Part shown: piece after piece, positions 25,846 to 34,652 of the stretch
How the letters are laid out: each line of letters starts with the position of its first letter
Position numbering within the stretch: position 1 is the first letter of the stretch
Assembly: GCA_902761055.1 (NCBI GenBank)
Contig: CACWIS010000001.1
Location: 124,001 to 188,000 of the forward strand
Direction of reading: 5' to 3'
Length of the DNA stretch: 64,000 nucleotides
Source of the DNA: Oscillospiraceae bacterium
Lineage (GTDB): Bacteria; Bacillota; Clostridia; Oscillospirales; Oscillospiraceae
The notes under the pieces: model-generated
Database searches by the model: none
What the model saw: the letters and a program-made list of their open reading frames with translations, nothing else
What the model was told of the DNA's origin: nothing
Program-made: the position numbers and the translations under genes

Positions 25846-26693
25846 CCTGTCAGCTCCTTCACTTCATAACGTCTTTTTCCGCGCACCGCGCGGATGATGA
25901 GCGCCTTGCGAAAAACGCCGCAGCGCAGCAGTTCCCGGTAGCTTTCACGTCGTTTCAGATCCTCCGGCCCGCATGCGTGCGCGGTCGCCACGATCCCCGT
26001 CCCGCAGCCGTAGATCTCTCGTATCGCAGCGATATCCTGCGGCGCGCTGATCTCGTCTGCCGCGATAACCTGCGGCGTCATGGAGCGCAAAAGCAGCAGC
26101 GCCCCCGAGAGCTTGTCCGTCCCCGATATCACGTCGCTGCAGCGGCCGAGATCGTACAGTTTTTCATCGAGCTCGCCTCTCTCGTCGATCACGCCGACAC
26201 GCGTGCCTCCGTCGGCGAGTATCCGGATCAGATCGCGCAGCGCAGTCGTCTTTCCTCCTCCCGGCGGCGAGAGGATCAGCGTATTGACAAAGCCGTCTCC
26301 ATACAGTTCGCACGCCGCCTCTTTGCATACGTCCGGCAGCTCGCGCGCAAGACGCACACTGATCGAGGAATACCGGCTGTAGCCTGTCCCATGCTCCTGA
26401 ACGCTTGCTCTGCCGCAAACGCCGAGACGCAGCGTACCCGTGCTGAAATACCCCTTGCGCATCGATTCGGCGGCACTGTAAAGCGAGGCGCCCGTCGCCT
26501 TCTGGAGGACCCGTACAAGATCCTCTTCTTCGAGCTTCGGAGCGGATACCGGATGCTCTGAAAAGCCGTAGCTGAGCGCCGGCGCTTGTCCGACGCGCAG
26601 ACGCAGCTCTTCCGGATGATATCGCGCGTACGGCTCAAGCGCAGGAACATATTTTTGCGGCAGCAGCGCCAACGCCGCAGCGAAAGGATCCAT
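25842..26693 (-). CDS. spoIIIAA: Stage III sporulation protein AA, ATPase
   Basis: Secretion-type ATPase that powers or assembles the SpoIIIA channel. It has 283 residues with Walker A SPPGGGKTT (about 142-150), VIDERGELDE, and a Walker B region PQVIAADEI followed by TAHACG. The ATG at 26693 is taken as start; a GTG nine bases upstream is possible. First gene of the eight-gene operon, preceded by a candidate sigma-E promoter. Confidence 0.95.
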   Translation of the reverse strand: MDPFAAALALLPQKYVPALEPYARYHPEELRLRVGQAPALSYGFSEHPVSAPKLEEEDLVRVLQKATGASLYSAAESMRKGYFSTGTLRLGVCGRASVQEHGTGYSRYSSISVRLARELPDVCKEAACELYGDGFVNTLILSPPGGGKTTALRDLIRILADGGTRVGVIDERGELDEKLYDLGRCSDVISGTDKLSGALLLLRSMTPQVIAADEISAPQDIAAIREIYGCGTGIVATAHACGPEDLKRRESYRELLRCGVFRKALIIRAVRGKRRYEVKELTG

Positions 26694-26713
26694 GCTTCTC
26701 ACTTCCCGTGGAC

Positions 26714-26741
26714 AATATATGAGCGGCGGCAGGATTTATTC
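26714..26741 (-). promoter_or_regulatory. Candidate sigma-E promoter of spoIIIAA-AH
   Basis: GAATAAA, 13-base spacer, CATATATT on the minus strand. This agrees with the mother-cell sigma-E pattern (ATA-rich -35, CATA-type -10), the known regulator of spoIIIA in Bacillus. The start codon is about 20 bases downstream of the -10. Confidence 0.65.
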
Positions 26742-26770
26742 TTGAATCTTTCCACCCCTTGTGCTATGAT
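26742..26770 (+). promoter_or_regulatory. Sigma-A promoter of the gene at 26804
   Basis: TTGAAT, 17-base spacer, TATGAT on the plus strand, back to back with the spoIIIAA promoter. Confidence 0.8.
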
Positions 26771-26803
26771 GCAACAGTAAAAAAAGATACGGAGGACATC
26801 TCT

Positions 26804-27274
26804 ATGGCCATGAAAATCATGTGGGCTGCCGCGATCTTTTTCGGCGGCTGGCTTTTCTGTTATCTCTTCGGCAGACAACTCGTTTTTAATTTCAGCGCCG
26901 CGTATCCGATGATCAGGAAAATGCGCGCGAAGGACAAGGATCTGATCGCGCCGGGCGCGGACAAATACACGAATATCTCCGTCCTGGTCTGCCTCGTGAC
27001 GATCGCCATCGTCGCCTTTCTTGTCATCCGCTTCTGCAAACCCTATCTTTCGATCAGCTTCTGCGTCGGCGCAGTCTCCGCCCTTCTCATGTATCTGCCT
27101 CATTCGCAGATCTCCGAGCGAAGCACCTTTGATCTCTTCTGCAACGCCTATTCGCGTTTTATCCCCGACGACGAACTGCGTACAGCTTTTTTCAACCGCG
27201 ATCCGAAAGAGATCCGCAAGCGCGTTCGCGAAATGGGATACGAACCCGATTTTATCCCGACCTTCAGTGATTGA
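26804..27274 (+). CDS. Membrane protein of unknown function
   Basis: 156 residues with three predicted transmembrane helices (about 3-20, 55-75 and 80-98). A basic first loop (MIRKMRAKDKDL) and a soluble, charged C-terminal tail of about 55 residues follow. GGAGG precedes the ATG by 8 bases. It is a single gene with its own promoter and terminator. I do not recognise the family. The clean signals and coding pattern make it a real gene. Confidence 0.8.
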   Translation: MAMKIMWAAAIFFGGWLFCYLFGRQLVFNFSAAYPMIRKMRAKDKDLIAPGADKYTNISVLVCLVTIAIVAFLVIRFCKPYLSISFCVGAVSALLMYLPHSQISERSTFDLFCNAYSRFIPDDELRTAFFNRDPKEIRKRVREMGYEPDFIPTFSD

Positions 27275-27286
27275 AGTGAATAAAAG

Positions 27287-27323
27287 AAACCGGCTCACGG
27301 TCGATACCGTGAGCCGGTTTTTT
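27287..27323 (+). terminator. Terminator after the gene at 26804
   Basis: 13-bp stem AACCGGCTCACGG with its complement, six-base loop, T6. Confidence 0.92.
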
Positions 27324-27375
27324 CGTTCATTCAAAAAAAGCGATTGCCGCCAGGGCCTCCCGGGAGATGCGTCCT

Positions 27376-28416
27376 TCACGGCCCGAAGATCTGCAGCGCC
27401 AGCGGGAGCAGAACGCAAAGGCCGTAGCCGAGGACCGTCAGGATGAAATACCTGCGGCGTGTGAAAACGGCCGCAAACTCACGGATCACGGCGCTCGGCC
27501 AGTAATACCATGCGACTTTTGCGCCGATCCCGGTGCAGCGCATGTTCAGTTCGCGCGCCAGGAGGATACAGCGATAGACATGATAATTACTGGTCACCAG
27601 CGCAATTCGGCCGCCTCCGCCGTGTTCTTCAAGAAGCTGCCGGGAGAAACGCAGGTTTTCCTCCGTCGAGCGGCTGAAGCGCTCGAGAAGGATCTGTTCG
27701 TCCGGGACGCCTTTCTCCAGCAGATAAGCCCGCATGGCCTCCGCTTCCGAAACGGTCTCGTCGTCGCCCTGGCCGCCGCTGACAACGATCATTGCGCGTC
27801 CGCGGCTCTTGCGGAAGAGTTCAAGCGCTTTGTCGAGCCGATTGGCAAGGATGCGCGACACGCGGTCACCGTCCAGCAGCGCGCAGCCGTGGACGATGAT
27901 CGTATCAAACCGGCGGAGGTGCGGGAGGAGCTGCATATAGAGGGTATAAAGGATAAAGCTCAACAGCAGGGCAGAACCGTAAAGGACCGAGCCTATGAAA
28001 AACTGCAAAAGGATCGGAAGCGACGGATCGACGCGGCGCGTCAGATCTGTAAACACAACAAGGAGCAGCGCGATCTCGGCGAGGGCCATGAACAGCCCGA
28101 TCAGCAGGGAAAGAATGTTGTGAAAGGATCGGGATTCCTTTTTCAGCATCACGATCCCGTTCCAGATCAGCATGAGCGGGATCAGAAAAACAAACAGGGC
28201 AGCGGCCAGCCCGCAGGCGGCAAGCGCCTGCGGCGCGCTGCGGGTCAGGAAAGAGCAGACAGTCAGAAGGGTGAGAAAAAGCGCAGCGAGCAGCAGCGCA
28301 CAGTTGAACAGCCGCTGCGGCCGGAGAATGGTGAAGGCGAACAGGACAAGCCAGCTCACAGCCAGCAGGATCAGCAGGAAACGCGGCGTTTCCAGGAGCG
28401 TCGTCAGATCGATCAT
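27376..28416 (-). CDS. YdcF/ElyC-like (DUF218) membrane protein
   Basis: 346 residues: five or so transmembrane helices in the first 165, then a DUF218 domain with IIVHGCALLDGDRVS, IVVSGGQGDDE, SEAEAMRAYLLEKGV, ERFSRSTEENLRFS and VTSNYHVYR, and a last hydrophobic helix. DUF218 proteins such as SanA, ElyC and YdcF are linked to envelope integrity. The start overlaps the stop of the upstream lipoprotein gene by four bases, so the two form an operon. Confidence 0.87.
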   Translation of the reverse strand: MIDLTTLLETPRFLLILLAVSWLVLFAFTILRPQRLFNCALLLAALFLTLLTVCSFLTRSAPQALAACGLAAALFVFLIPLMLIWNGIVMLKKESRSFHNILSLLIGLFMALAEIALLLVVFTDLTRRVDPSLPILLQFFIGSVLYGSALLLSFILYTLYMQLLPHLRRFDTIIVHGCALLDGDRVSRILANRLDKALELFRKSRGRAMIVVSGGQGDDETVSEAEAMRAYLLEKGVPDEQILLERFSRSTEENLRFSRQLLEEHGGGGRIALVTSNYHVYRCILLARELNMRCTGIGAKVAWYYWPSAVIREFAAVFTRRRYFILTVLGYGLCVLLPLALQIFGP

Positions 28417-29285
28417 TTCCTCGCCTCCCCGTTTTCCGTCTCCGTAGCGATACGGAGCGTCCCGTCGTCGAACGTCGTGACGACGGCGCCCGAAAGCGTA
28501 TCGAAGCCCTCGATCCCGAGATCCGTGAGCAGGGAAAGCGTCTTCTCCTCGGCCGGCGCATCATCGGAAACGGTCATCACCGCATAGCGAGCGCCGCTTT
28601 TTCTCAGCAGCCTGGCGAGCTGCTTGCTGTAGCGGCCGTGGTGCGGCAGCTTGATCCAGTCGCAGCTCCAGTCGACGTCCGAGGCGAGCATCTGCCGGAT
28701 ACGGCCTTTTTCCGCGTCGCCGCAGAACAGGAAACGCCCGCCGCCGAAATCGAGCATCGTGACAAGGGACATCTCGTTGTCGAAACCGTCCGCGCCCGCG
28801 TCAAAGGCAGAGGGGTCCTCCGCCGGGTAGACCGTGCATTCGGCCGTTCCGAGCAGCATCGTCAGCGGCTCGGCGACGGCGGTCAGGCCCGGAAAGGCCG
28901 CCGCGGCGCGGAGGAAGCTGAAATACTCCTTCCCTCTTCCCTCATACGCGGGGCACAGGATCGTGCCGACCTCCACTTCTCCGAGGATCGCTGCCGCGCC
29001 GCCGACATGGTCCCTGTCGAAATGCGTGATCTGCAGGACGTCCAGACGCTTGATCCCGCGCGCGGCAAGCTCGCGGAGAAGAAGCGCGCCGTGCGCCTTC
29101 TCTCCGCAGTCGATGAGCATGCTGCTTCCGCCGCACTCGACAAGGATCGAGTCCGCCTTGCCGAGAGAAAAGACGGTGATCACAAGCTCATGCTCCGCAC
29201 GCGGCGCGGTTTCCGGCTCGCCGCAGGCGCAGAGAGAGAAAAACAGGGCGAGAGACAGCAGCAGCGCGGTGATCCGTTTTAACAT
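28413..29285 (-). CDS. ComEC-like metallo-beta-lactamase fold lipoprotein
   Basis: Predicted lipoprotein of 290 residues: signal peptide and lipobox (FSLCAC, Cys near residue 20), then a metallo-hydrolase domain like the C-terminal part of ComEC/Rec2. It has SSMLIDCGE, the metal motif HFDRDHVGG (HxDxDH), FLFCGDAEKG and KLPHHGRYS. Such secreted domains probably hydrolyse phosphodiester or related bonds outside the cell; the substrate is not known. The ATG at 29285 follows GGGGGAGGG. Coupled to the downstream YdcF-like gene. Confidence 0.87.
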   Translation of the reverse strand: MLKRITALLLSLALFFSLCACGEPETAPRAEHELVITVFSLGKADSILVECGGSSMLIDCGEKAHGALLLRELAARGIKRLDVLQITHFDRDHVGGAAAILGEVEVGTILCPAYEGRGKEYFSFLRAAAAFPGLTAVAEPLTMLLGTAECTVYPAEDPSAFDAGADGFDNEMSLVTMLDFGGGRFLFCGDAEKGRIRQMLASDVDWSCDWIKLPHHGRYSKQLARLLRKSGARYAVMTVSDDAPAEEKTLSLLTDLGIEGFDTLSGAVVTTFDDGTLRIATETENGEARK

Positions 29286-29364
29286 GCCGGTCCCTCCCCC
29301 TTGTTTTGATAGGATCATTATAACGGCTGTCGAAGCAAAAATCCAGCGCTCCATGAAAAGACAG

Positions 29365-29400
29365 AAAAAAAGATCCTGTGCATCATGTACAGGATCTTTT
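29365..29400 (-). terminator. Terminator of the tRNA-Thr gene
   Basis: Stem AAAGATCCTGT with ACAGGATCTTT, nine-base loop, T7 on the minus strand, directly after the encoded CCA. Confidence 0.9.
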
Positions 29401-29475
29401 GGAGCTGGAGGCCGGACTCGAACCGGCGACCTACGCATTACGAGTGCGTCGCTCTACCGACTGAGCTACACCAGC
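29400..29475 (-). tRNA. tRNA-Thr, anticodon CGT
   Basis: 76 bases including an encoded CCA. Acceptor GCTGGTG pairs with CTCCAGC (one T-T mismatch). The D arm is GCTC..GAGC, the anticodon stem ACGCA/TGCGT encloses CTCGTAA giving anticodon CGT (reads ACG), and the T arm contains GTTCGAGTC. Stands alone with its own promoter and terminator. Confidence 0.96.
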
Positions 29476-29514
29476 AGAGAACGGAAAAACAGGGTTTTCC
29501 TGAACGCAAGCGGT

Positions 29515-29543
29515 ATTGTAGCATAAAAGATGCGGCAAGTCAA
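29515..29543 (-). promoter_or_regulatory. Promoter of tRNA-Thr
   Basis: TTGACT, 17-base spacer, TACAAT on the minus strand, 39 bases before the tRNA. Confidence 0.9.
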
Positions 29544-29893
29544 CCGAAAATCATTCAAATTACAGATTGTATAAGGGTGTTACAAAAACGGAAAACGCCG
29601 AAAAAAACCGGAGGGATTCTTATATTATTCGTGCATTTTTTTGAGCAAAAGGCGGCGATTACGAAATCGGAAACGGCTGAAGGAGAGCGGAAAAAAGACG
29701 ACATAATCTGAAGCGATAATTTGTTTGCAAATAGTTATCAACATTTTCAACAGCTTTTTCAACACGCAGAATTTGTTGACGAACCGCAAAAAATCCGGAA
29801 GCCGAACGAAAAATGTCGAAACCGCAAACCGAGCATGGTTACAAAAAAGAAACAGTAAATAGTTTACATAATCATACTTGCCCGTCTGCCGGA
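29544..29893. other. AT-rich intergenic region without a recognised gene
   Basis: About 350 bases, clearly richer in A+T than the surroundings. No convincing reading frame, RNA or terminator was found. The only structure I see is three near-tandem 9-mers at 29735, 29744 and 29756 (TTATCAACA, TTTTCAACA, TTTTCAACA), which resemble weak DnaA boxes. Confidence 0.6.
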
Positions 29894-30568
29894 TCAGATG
29901 TATCCGGATTGGGCAAAAGATACATAGTCGTCGTCGGCAACAATGATATGGTCCTTGAGACGGATCTCCATGATCTTCAGCGCCTTTTTGAGTTCGTCCG
30001 TGAAGATCCGGTCCTCTGCGGACGGAAACGCATAGCCGTTCGGATGATTGTGTGCCAGAATGACGGTCGTGCACCTGCGGCGCACCGCGTCATCAACGAT
30101 CTGACGGATGTTGATATTGATCGTGCTGAGCGTTCCGGATGCGACCTCGCTGCAGCTGATGATCCTGCCGCGGGCGTCCAAACACATGAGATAAGCCTTC
30201 TCTTCCGTCTCGTACTGCAGGATGGGGACAAAGTATTCGCCTGCGTCCGAGGAGGAAAGGATATAGCGCTGGCCTTTCAGCGGCTCGGTCGTATAGCGCC
30301 GGAGCGCCTCGCGCACCGTTTTGAGAAAGATCGCTGCATTTTCACCGATCCCCTCGACTCGCTCCAGCTCGGAGGGGTCAGCATCCAGCACGCCGCGCAG
30401 CGAGTTGAAACGGTCAAGCAGTGCGTGCGCCAGCACGTTGGTGTCGCGGCGCGGGATAGCATAGAACAGCAGCATCTCCAGAAACTGGATGTCGCTCATG
30501 CTCGCCGCGCCGTGCTCGGCAAACTGCTTTTTCATTCGTTCTCGATGTCCTTCGTGAACGGACGTCAT
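29894..30568 (-). CDS. radC: RadC family protein (JAB/MPN domain)
   Basis: 224 residues: an N-terminal helix-hairpin-helix-like part (LLDRFNSLRGVL, VEGIGENAA) and a C-terminal JAB domain with the metal motif AHNHPNGYAFPSAED (about 172-186) and later KDHIIVADDDYVSF. Despite the name, a role in repair is doubtful; RadC proteins look like metal-dependent isopeptidases or nucleases. GAGGG precedes the ATG. Follows tsaD by 45 bases. Confidence 0.93.
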   Translation of the reverse strand: MTSVHEGHRERMKKQFAEHGAASMSDIQFLEMLLFYAIPRRDTNVLAHALLDRFNSLRGVLDADPSELERVEGIGENAAIFLKTVREALRRYTTEPLKGQRYILSSSDAGEYFVPILQYETEEKAYLMCLDARGRIISCSEVASGTLSTININIRQIVDDAVRRRCTTVILAHNHPNGYAFPSAEDRIFTDELKKALKIMEIRLKDHIIVADDDYVSFAQSGYI

Positions 30569-30613
30569 ATCTTTTCCCTCTTTCCTCTACATTCTCCCTC
30601 AATTTCAGCGCCG

Positions 30614-31630
30614 TCAGGAAAAGGATGCGTTGAGGTCCATTGTTGCAAAGGCGTTGAGATCGCTCCCTGCGCGGACGCCCGCAAGATACTCGTAATAGCC
30701 CTGCGCGCCGATCATTGCGCCGTTGTCGCCGCAAAGCCGCAGCGGCGGGATAAAGAGCTCCAGGCCGTTTTCCGCGGCCGCCTTCTGAAAATCGGCGCGG
30801 ATCCGCGAGTTGGCCGCGACGCCGCCCGCGACGACCAGACGCGCTCTCCTCTTTTCCTTTGCCGCGGCGATCGCGCGCGGGACAAGGCTGTCGCTGACCG
30901 CTTTCGTAAAGGAGGCGGCGAGCGCCCTGCGGTCCAGCTCCTCGCCTTTCTGCGCGGCGTTGTGGACCAGATTGATGACTGCGGTCTTCAGTCCGGAAAA
31001 GCTCATGTCGTAGGGGTTTCCCTCGATGTGGGAGATCGGGAAGCTGTACTTCGTATCGTCCCCGCCGCGGGAGAGCTCGTCGATCGGCTTGCCGCCCGGA
31101 TAGGGCAGGCCGAGCACGCGCGCAGTCTTGTCAAAGCATTCCCCTGCCGCGTCGTCGCGCGTCTGTCCGAGGATCTCCATGTCCGTGTAATCCTTGACGT
31201 CAATAAGCAGCGTATTGCCGCCGGAGATCGCCAGGCAGAGGAACGGCGGCTCAAGCTCCGGATAGGCCAGATAGTTGGCGGCGATATGCCCGCGGATATG
31301 GTGCACGGGGACCAGCGGGACGCCGAGCGCGAGCGCGGCCGCCTTGGCGAAATTCACGCCGACGAGCACGGCACCGATCAGCCCGGGCGCATAGCTTACG
31401 GCGACGGCGTCGATCTCCTCGCGCGTGATCCCCGCCTTTTCCAGCGCGCGCTCGGTCAGCAGCGAGATCGACTCGACGTGGCAGCGTGAAGCGATCTCCG
31501 GCACGACGCCGCCGTAGACGGCGTGCAGGTCGGCCTGCGAGAAGATCTGATCGGTCAGTATCGTTCTTCCGTCCTCGACGACGGCGACGGCCGTTTCATC
31601 GCAGGTGGATTCAAATGCAAGTATTTTCAT
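30614..31630 (-). CDS. tsaD: tRNA threonylcarbamoyladenosine synthase subunit TsaD
   Basis: Transfers the threonylcarbamoyl group to A37 of ANN-decoding tRNAs, with TsaB and TsaE. It has 338 residues, ASKHA fold: ESTCDETAVAV, the metal-binding VHHIRGHIAANYL, ISGGNTLLIDV, DDAAGECFDK and VAGGVAANSRIR. The ATG at 31630 overlaps the rimI stop. tsaB and tsaE are not in the window. Confidence 0.96.
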   Translation of the reverse strand: MKILAFESTCDETAVAVVEDGRTILTDQIFSQADLHAVYGGVVPEIASRCHVESISLLTERALEKAGITREEIDAVAVSYAPGLIGAVLVGVNFAKAAALALGVPLVPVHHIRGHIAANYLAYPELEPPFLCLAISGGNTLLIDVKDYTDMEILGQTRDDAAGECFDKTARVLGLPYPGGKPIDELSRGGDDTKYSFPISHIEGNPYDMSFSGLKTAVINLVHNAAQKGEELDRRALAASFTKAVSDSLVPRAIAAAKEKRRARLVVAGGVAANSRIRADFQKAAAENGLELFIPPLRLCGDNGAMIGAQGYYEYLAGVRAGSDLNAFATMDLNASFS

Positions 31631-32085
31631 GCTTTCTCTTCCTTGTCCATCCATAGTGTCATCAGGATCGCATCCTCGCGCGGACGCTCGTAATAGCCGC
31701 GGCGGCGGCCGACAGGCACAAAGCCCGCTTCGTCGTACAACGCGATCGCGGCCTCGTTATGCTCACGCACCTCAAGCATGACCGCCGCGAGCGATCTTCT
31801 TTCCGCGCGGCGCAGCATTTCCGCCACAAGTTCGCGGCCTATGCCGTTTCGCCGCGCGCCGGGCTCGACCGCGACGTTGGAAATGTCGCCCTCGTCGAGA
31901 ACACACATCATCGTGACATATCCAAGCAGTCTGCCGCCACACTCCGCAACGAGGAATTCATGCCGTTCGTCGGGGAGCTGAGCGGCAAACACCTCGCGGC
32001 TCCAGGGGTCGGAAAAGCAAGCCTTCTCCAGGCCCTCAAGCGCGTCAAGATCGGACGCGGCTGCGTCCCGGATCAGGATCTCCAT
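31627..32085 (-). CDS. rimI: Ribosomal protein S18-alanine N-acetyltransferase
   Basis: GNAT acetyltransferase of 152 residues: SDPWSREVF near the start, acetyl-CoA loop RRNGIGRELV (Q/RxxGxG/A pattern, about 81-90), then EVREHNEAAIALYDEAGF and RRRGYY. The RimI assignment rests on the sequence plus its usual neighbour tsaD. Starts three bases after polA and overlaps tsaD by four. Confidence 0.92.
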   Translation of the reverse strand: MEILIRDAAASDLDALEGLEKACFSDPWSREVFAAQLPDERHEFLVAECGGRLLGYVTMMCVLDEGDISNVAVEPGARRNGIGRELVAEMLRRAERRSLAAVMLEVREHNEAAIALYDEAGFVPVGRRRGYYERPREDAILMTLWMDKEEKA

Positions 32086-32087
32086 GC

Positions 32088-34643
32088 TCAATGCGCCTCC
32101 GCCCAAGTTTTTCCGGACTTTGCCTCGCAGGACAGCGGGACGGAGAAGTTTACGACGCCTTCCATCTCCTCGCGCAAAAGGGTCTTGACGCGCTCGGTCT
32201 CGCTCTCCGGACACTCGACGATCAGCTCGTCGTGCACCTGCAGCAGCAGCCGGGCCTGCAGGCCCTCGTCGCGCAGGCGCTTCGCAACGTGCACCATCGC
32301 AAGCTTGATGACGTCGGCCGCCGTGCCCTGGATGGGCATGTTCAGCGCGACGCGCTCGCCGAAGGATCGCGTGTTGAAGTTGCTGCTTTTCAGCTCCGGC
32401 AGCGCGCGGCGGCGGCCGAAGAGCGTCGAGACATAGCCGTTCTCGCGGGCCTGTTCGACGACGCGCTTCATATAGTCGCGCACGCCGTGGTACTTCTCGA
32501 GATAGGCCTCCATATACTCCTTCGCCTCGTAGGGGCGGACGTGGATATCCTGCGCGAGCGAGAAGGCGGAAATGCCGTAGACGATGCCGAAATTGACGGC
32601 CTTGGCGCGGCTTCGCAGCGTCGGCGTGACCTCCTCGAGCGGAACGTTGAAGACCTTGGAGGCCGTGACGGCGTGGAAATCCTCGCCGCTGAGGAAGGCC
32701 TCCTGCATGGCCCTGTCTCCGGAGATGTGGGCCAGCAGGCGCAGCTCGATCTGGCTGTAGTCCGCATCGACGAGCATGTTGCCCGGTGCGGCGACGAACA
32801 TGCGCCGGATCTGCGCGCCGAGAGAGCGGCGCACGGGGATGTTCTGCAGGTTCGGCTCGGTCGAGGAGAGACGCCCCGTCGCCGTGACGGTCATCTGGAA
32901 GCTCGTGTGGATGCGGCCGTCCGGCGCGATGACTTTCAGAAGTCCCTCCGCGTATGTCGATTTGAGCTTTGTGAGCATGCGGTAATCGAGGATCTCTCCG
33001 ACGATCTCATGCTTTCCGATCAGCTTTTCCAGTACATCGGCGTTCGTGCTCCAGCCGGTCTTGGTCTTCTTGCCTGAGGGAAGCTGCAGCTCATCGAACA
33101 ATACCTCACCGAGCTGTTTGGGCGAGTTGATGTTGAAGGAATGGCCGGCGTGATCCCAGATACTGCGCTGCAGCGCGTCGATCTGATCGTTGAGGCTTTC
33201 GCCGAACTCATAGAGGGCCTTGCGGTCCACAAGAAAGCCGGCACGCTCCATCTCCGCGAGCACACGGCAGAGCGGAAGCTCGGCCGCGTAATAGAGCCGG
33301 TCCATTCCAAGCTCGCGCAGTTTGCCGTCCATCGGCTCATAGAGCAGCCAGGCGGCCTCCGCCCCGGCGCACTCATAGCCGAGATAGCGCGCGCTGAGCC
33401 GCGCGGGCGAATAGTCGCCGTCCGTCGCGTCGAGCAGGTAGCCCGCGAGCGCGGTGTCGAAAACAAAGCCGTCGACCGCAAGACCCTCGTCGAGCAACAG
33501 GCGGATGAAGTCCTTGACGTTGTGGGAGACGATCTTCTTGCGTACCGCCGCGCGCAGAAGCGCATTGTATCCCTCGCCGCAAAGCAACCAGGAGGCCGTA
33601 TAAACAGTTTTTCCGTCGCAGAGCTCCACACCGTCGAGCCCGTCGCGCGGGACGAGCGCGATGGTCTCACAGCTCTCCAGCGAGGCGATCAGCGCACGCG
33701 CTTCGTCCTCGTCAGCAAGGCTCCTCTGCGGAAGAGCGGAGTGCCCGTCCGCGGAGGGAACCGCGCTCTCGTCGGGCATTACATTCCATTTTTCGATGAA
33801 CTTGTTGAAGCCGAGGCGCTTGAAAAGCGGATAAAGCGCAGGCGTATAGTTTTCATGCCAGAGATTGTCCTCCGGAGAAAACTCCATCGGCACCTCGCGG
33901 AAGATGGTGGCGAGCCAATAGGAAAGCTTTGCGCTCTCCTCGCCCTCTGCGAGCTTTTTGCGCACCCCCTCCCTGATCTCAAGCTCCGGCAGAGCTGCGT
34001 AGATCTGCTCGACGCCGCCGTAGCGCCGCACGAGCTCCATCGCGGTCTTCTCTCCGATGCCCGGCACGCCGGGGATGTTGTCGGAGCTGTCGCCCATCAG
34101 GGCCTTGAGGTCGACCATTTTCTCCGGCGTGAAGCCGTACTCCTCCGCAAAGCGCGCGGGGGTATAGAGGATCGTATCGGTCTGCCTTTTGGCAGTGCGC
34201 ACGTTGCAGACCGTCGTGTTGTCCGATATGAGCTGCAGAGAGTCCTTGTCGCCGGTGACGACCGTGCACTGCCAGCCCTGTTTTTCGCAGACGGAGGCCG
34301 CGGTGCCGAGGATGTCGTCCGCCTCGTAGCCGGGCAGCTCGTAGCGGCGGACGCCCATCGCATCGAGCACGTCCTTCAGCACGGGCATCTGCGCGGCGAG
34401 CTCGTCCGGCATCGGACGGCGCTGGGCCTTGTAGCCCTCATAGGCGCGGTGCCGGAAGGTGGGATCCTTCAGATCGAAGGCCACGCACAGCGCGTCCGGA
34501 GCGACCTCGTCGAGCAAACGGCGCAGGATCGCGAGGAAGCCGTAGACCGCGTTGGTCGGCGTCCCGTCGGGTGCGGTCAGCGGACGCACGCCGTAAAAGG
34601 CGCGGTTGACGATGCTGTTGCCGTCGAGGATCATCAGATTCAT
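32088..34643 (-). CDS. polA: DNA polymerase I
   Basis: 851 residues. The N-terminal 5'-3' exonuclease (about 1-290) has MILDGNSIVNRAFY, ELPGYEADDILGT and ALMGDSSDNIPGVPGIG. The middle domain has lost the DxE and other acidic residues of the 3'-5' exonuclease, so it should not proofread, as in many Firmicutes. The polymerase domain has motif A DYSQIELRLLAHISGD, the O-helix region RSRAKAVNFGIVYG and motif C QVHDELIVE. Ten bases after uvrB. Confidence 0.96.
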   Translation of the reverse strand: MNLMILDGNSIVNRAFYGVRPLTAPDGTPTNAVYGFLAILRRLLDEVAPDALCVAFDLKDPTFRHRAYEGYKAQRRPMPDELAAQMPVLKDVLDAMGVRRYELPGYEADDILGTAASVCEKQGWQCTVVTGDKDSLQLISDNTTVCNVRTAKRQTDTILYTPARFAEEYGFTPEKMVDLKALMGDSSDNIPGVPGIGEKTAMELVRRYGGVEQIYAALPELEIREGVRKKLAEGEESAKLSYWLATIFREVPMEFSPEDNLWHENYTPALYPLFKRLGFNKFIEKWNVMPDESAVPSADGHSALPQRSLADEDEARALIASLESCETIALVPRDGLDGVELCDGKTVYTASWLLCGEGYNALLRAAVRKKIVSHNVKDFIRLLLDEGLAVDGFVFDTALAGYLLDATDGDYSPARLSARYLGYECAGAEAAWLLYEPMDGKLRELGMDRLYYAAELPLCRVLAEMERAGFLVDRKALYEFGESLNDQIDALQRSIWDHAGHSFNINSPKQLGEVLFDELQLPSGKKTKTGWSTNADVLEKLIGKHEIVGEILDYRMLTKLKSTYAEGLLKVIAPDGRIHTSFQMTVTATGRLSSTEPNLQNIPVRRSLGAQIRRMFVAAPGNMLVDADYSQIELRLLAHISGDRAMQEAFLSGEDFHAVTASKVFNVPLEEVTPTLRSRAKAVNFGIVYGISAFSLAQDIHVRPYEAKEYMEAYLEKYHGVRDYMKRVVEQARENGYVSTLFGRRRALPELKSSNFNTRSFGERVALNMPIQGTAADVIKLAMVHVAKRLRDEGLQARLLLQVHDELIVECPESETERVKTLLREEMEGVVNFSVPLSCEAKSGKTWAEAH

Positions 34644-34652
34644 TTTCTTCCC

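Noticed and set aside
29735-29764. Replication origin
   Set aside because: Only weak DnaA-like 9-mers. No dnaA, dnaN, rpmH or gyr genes are near, so an origin is not supported.
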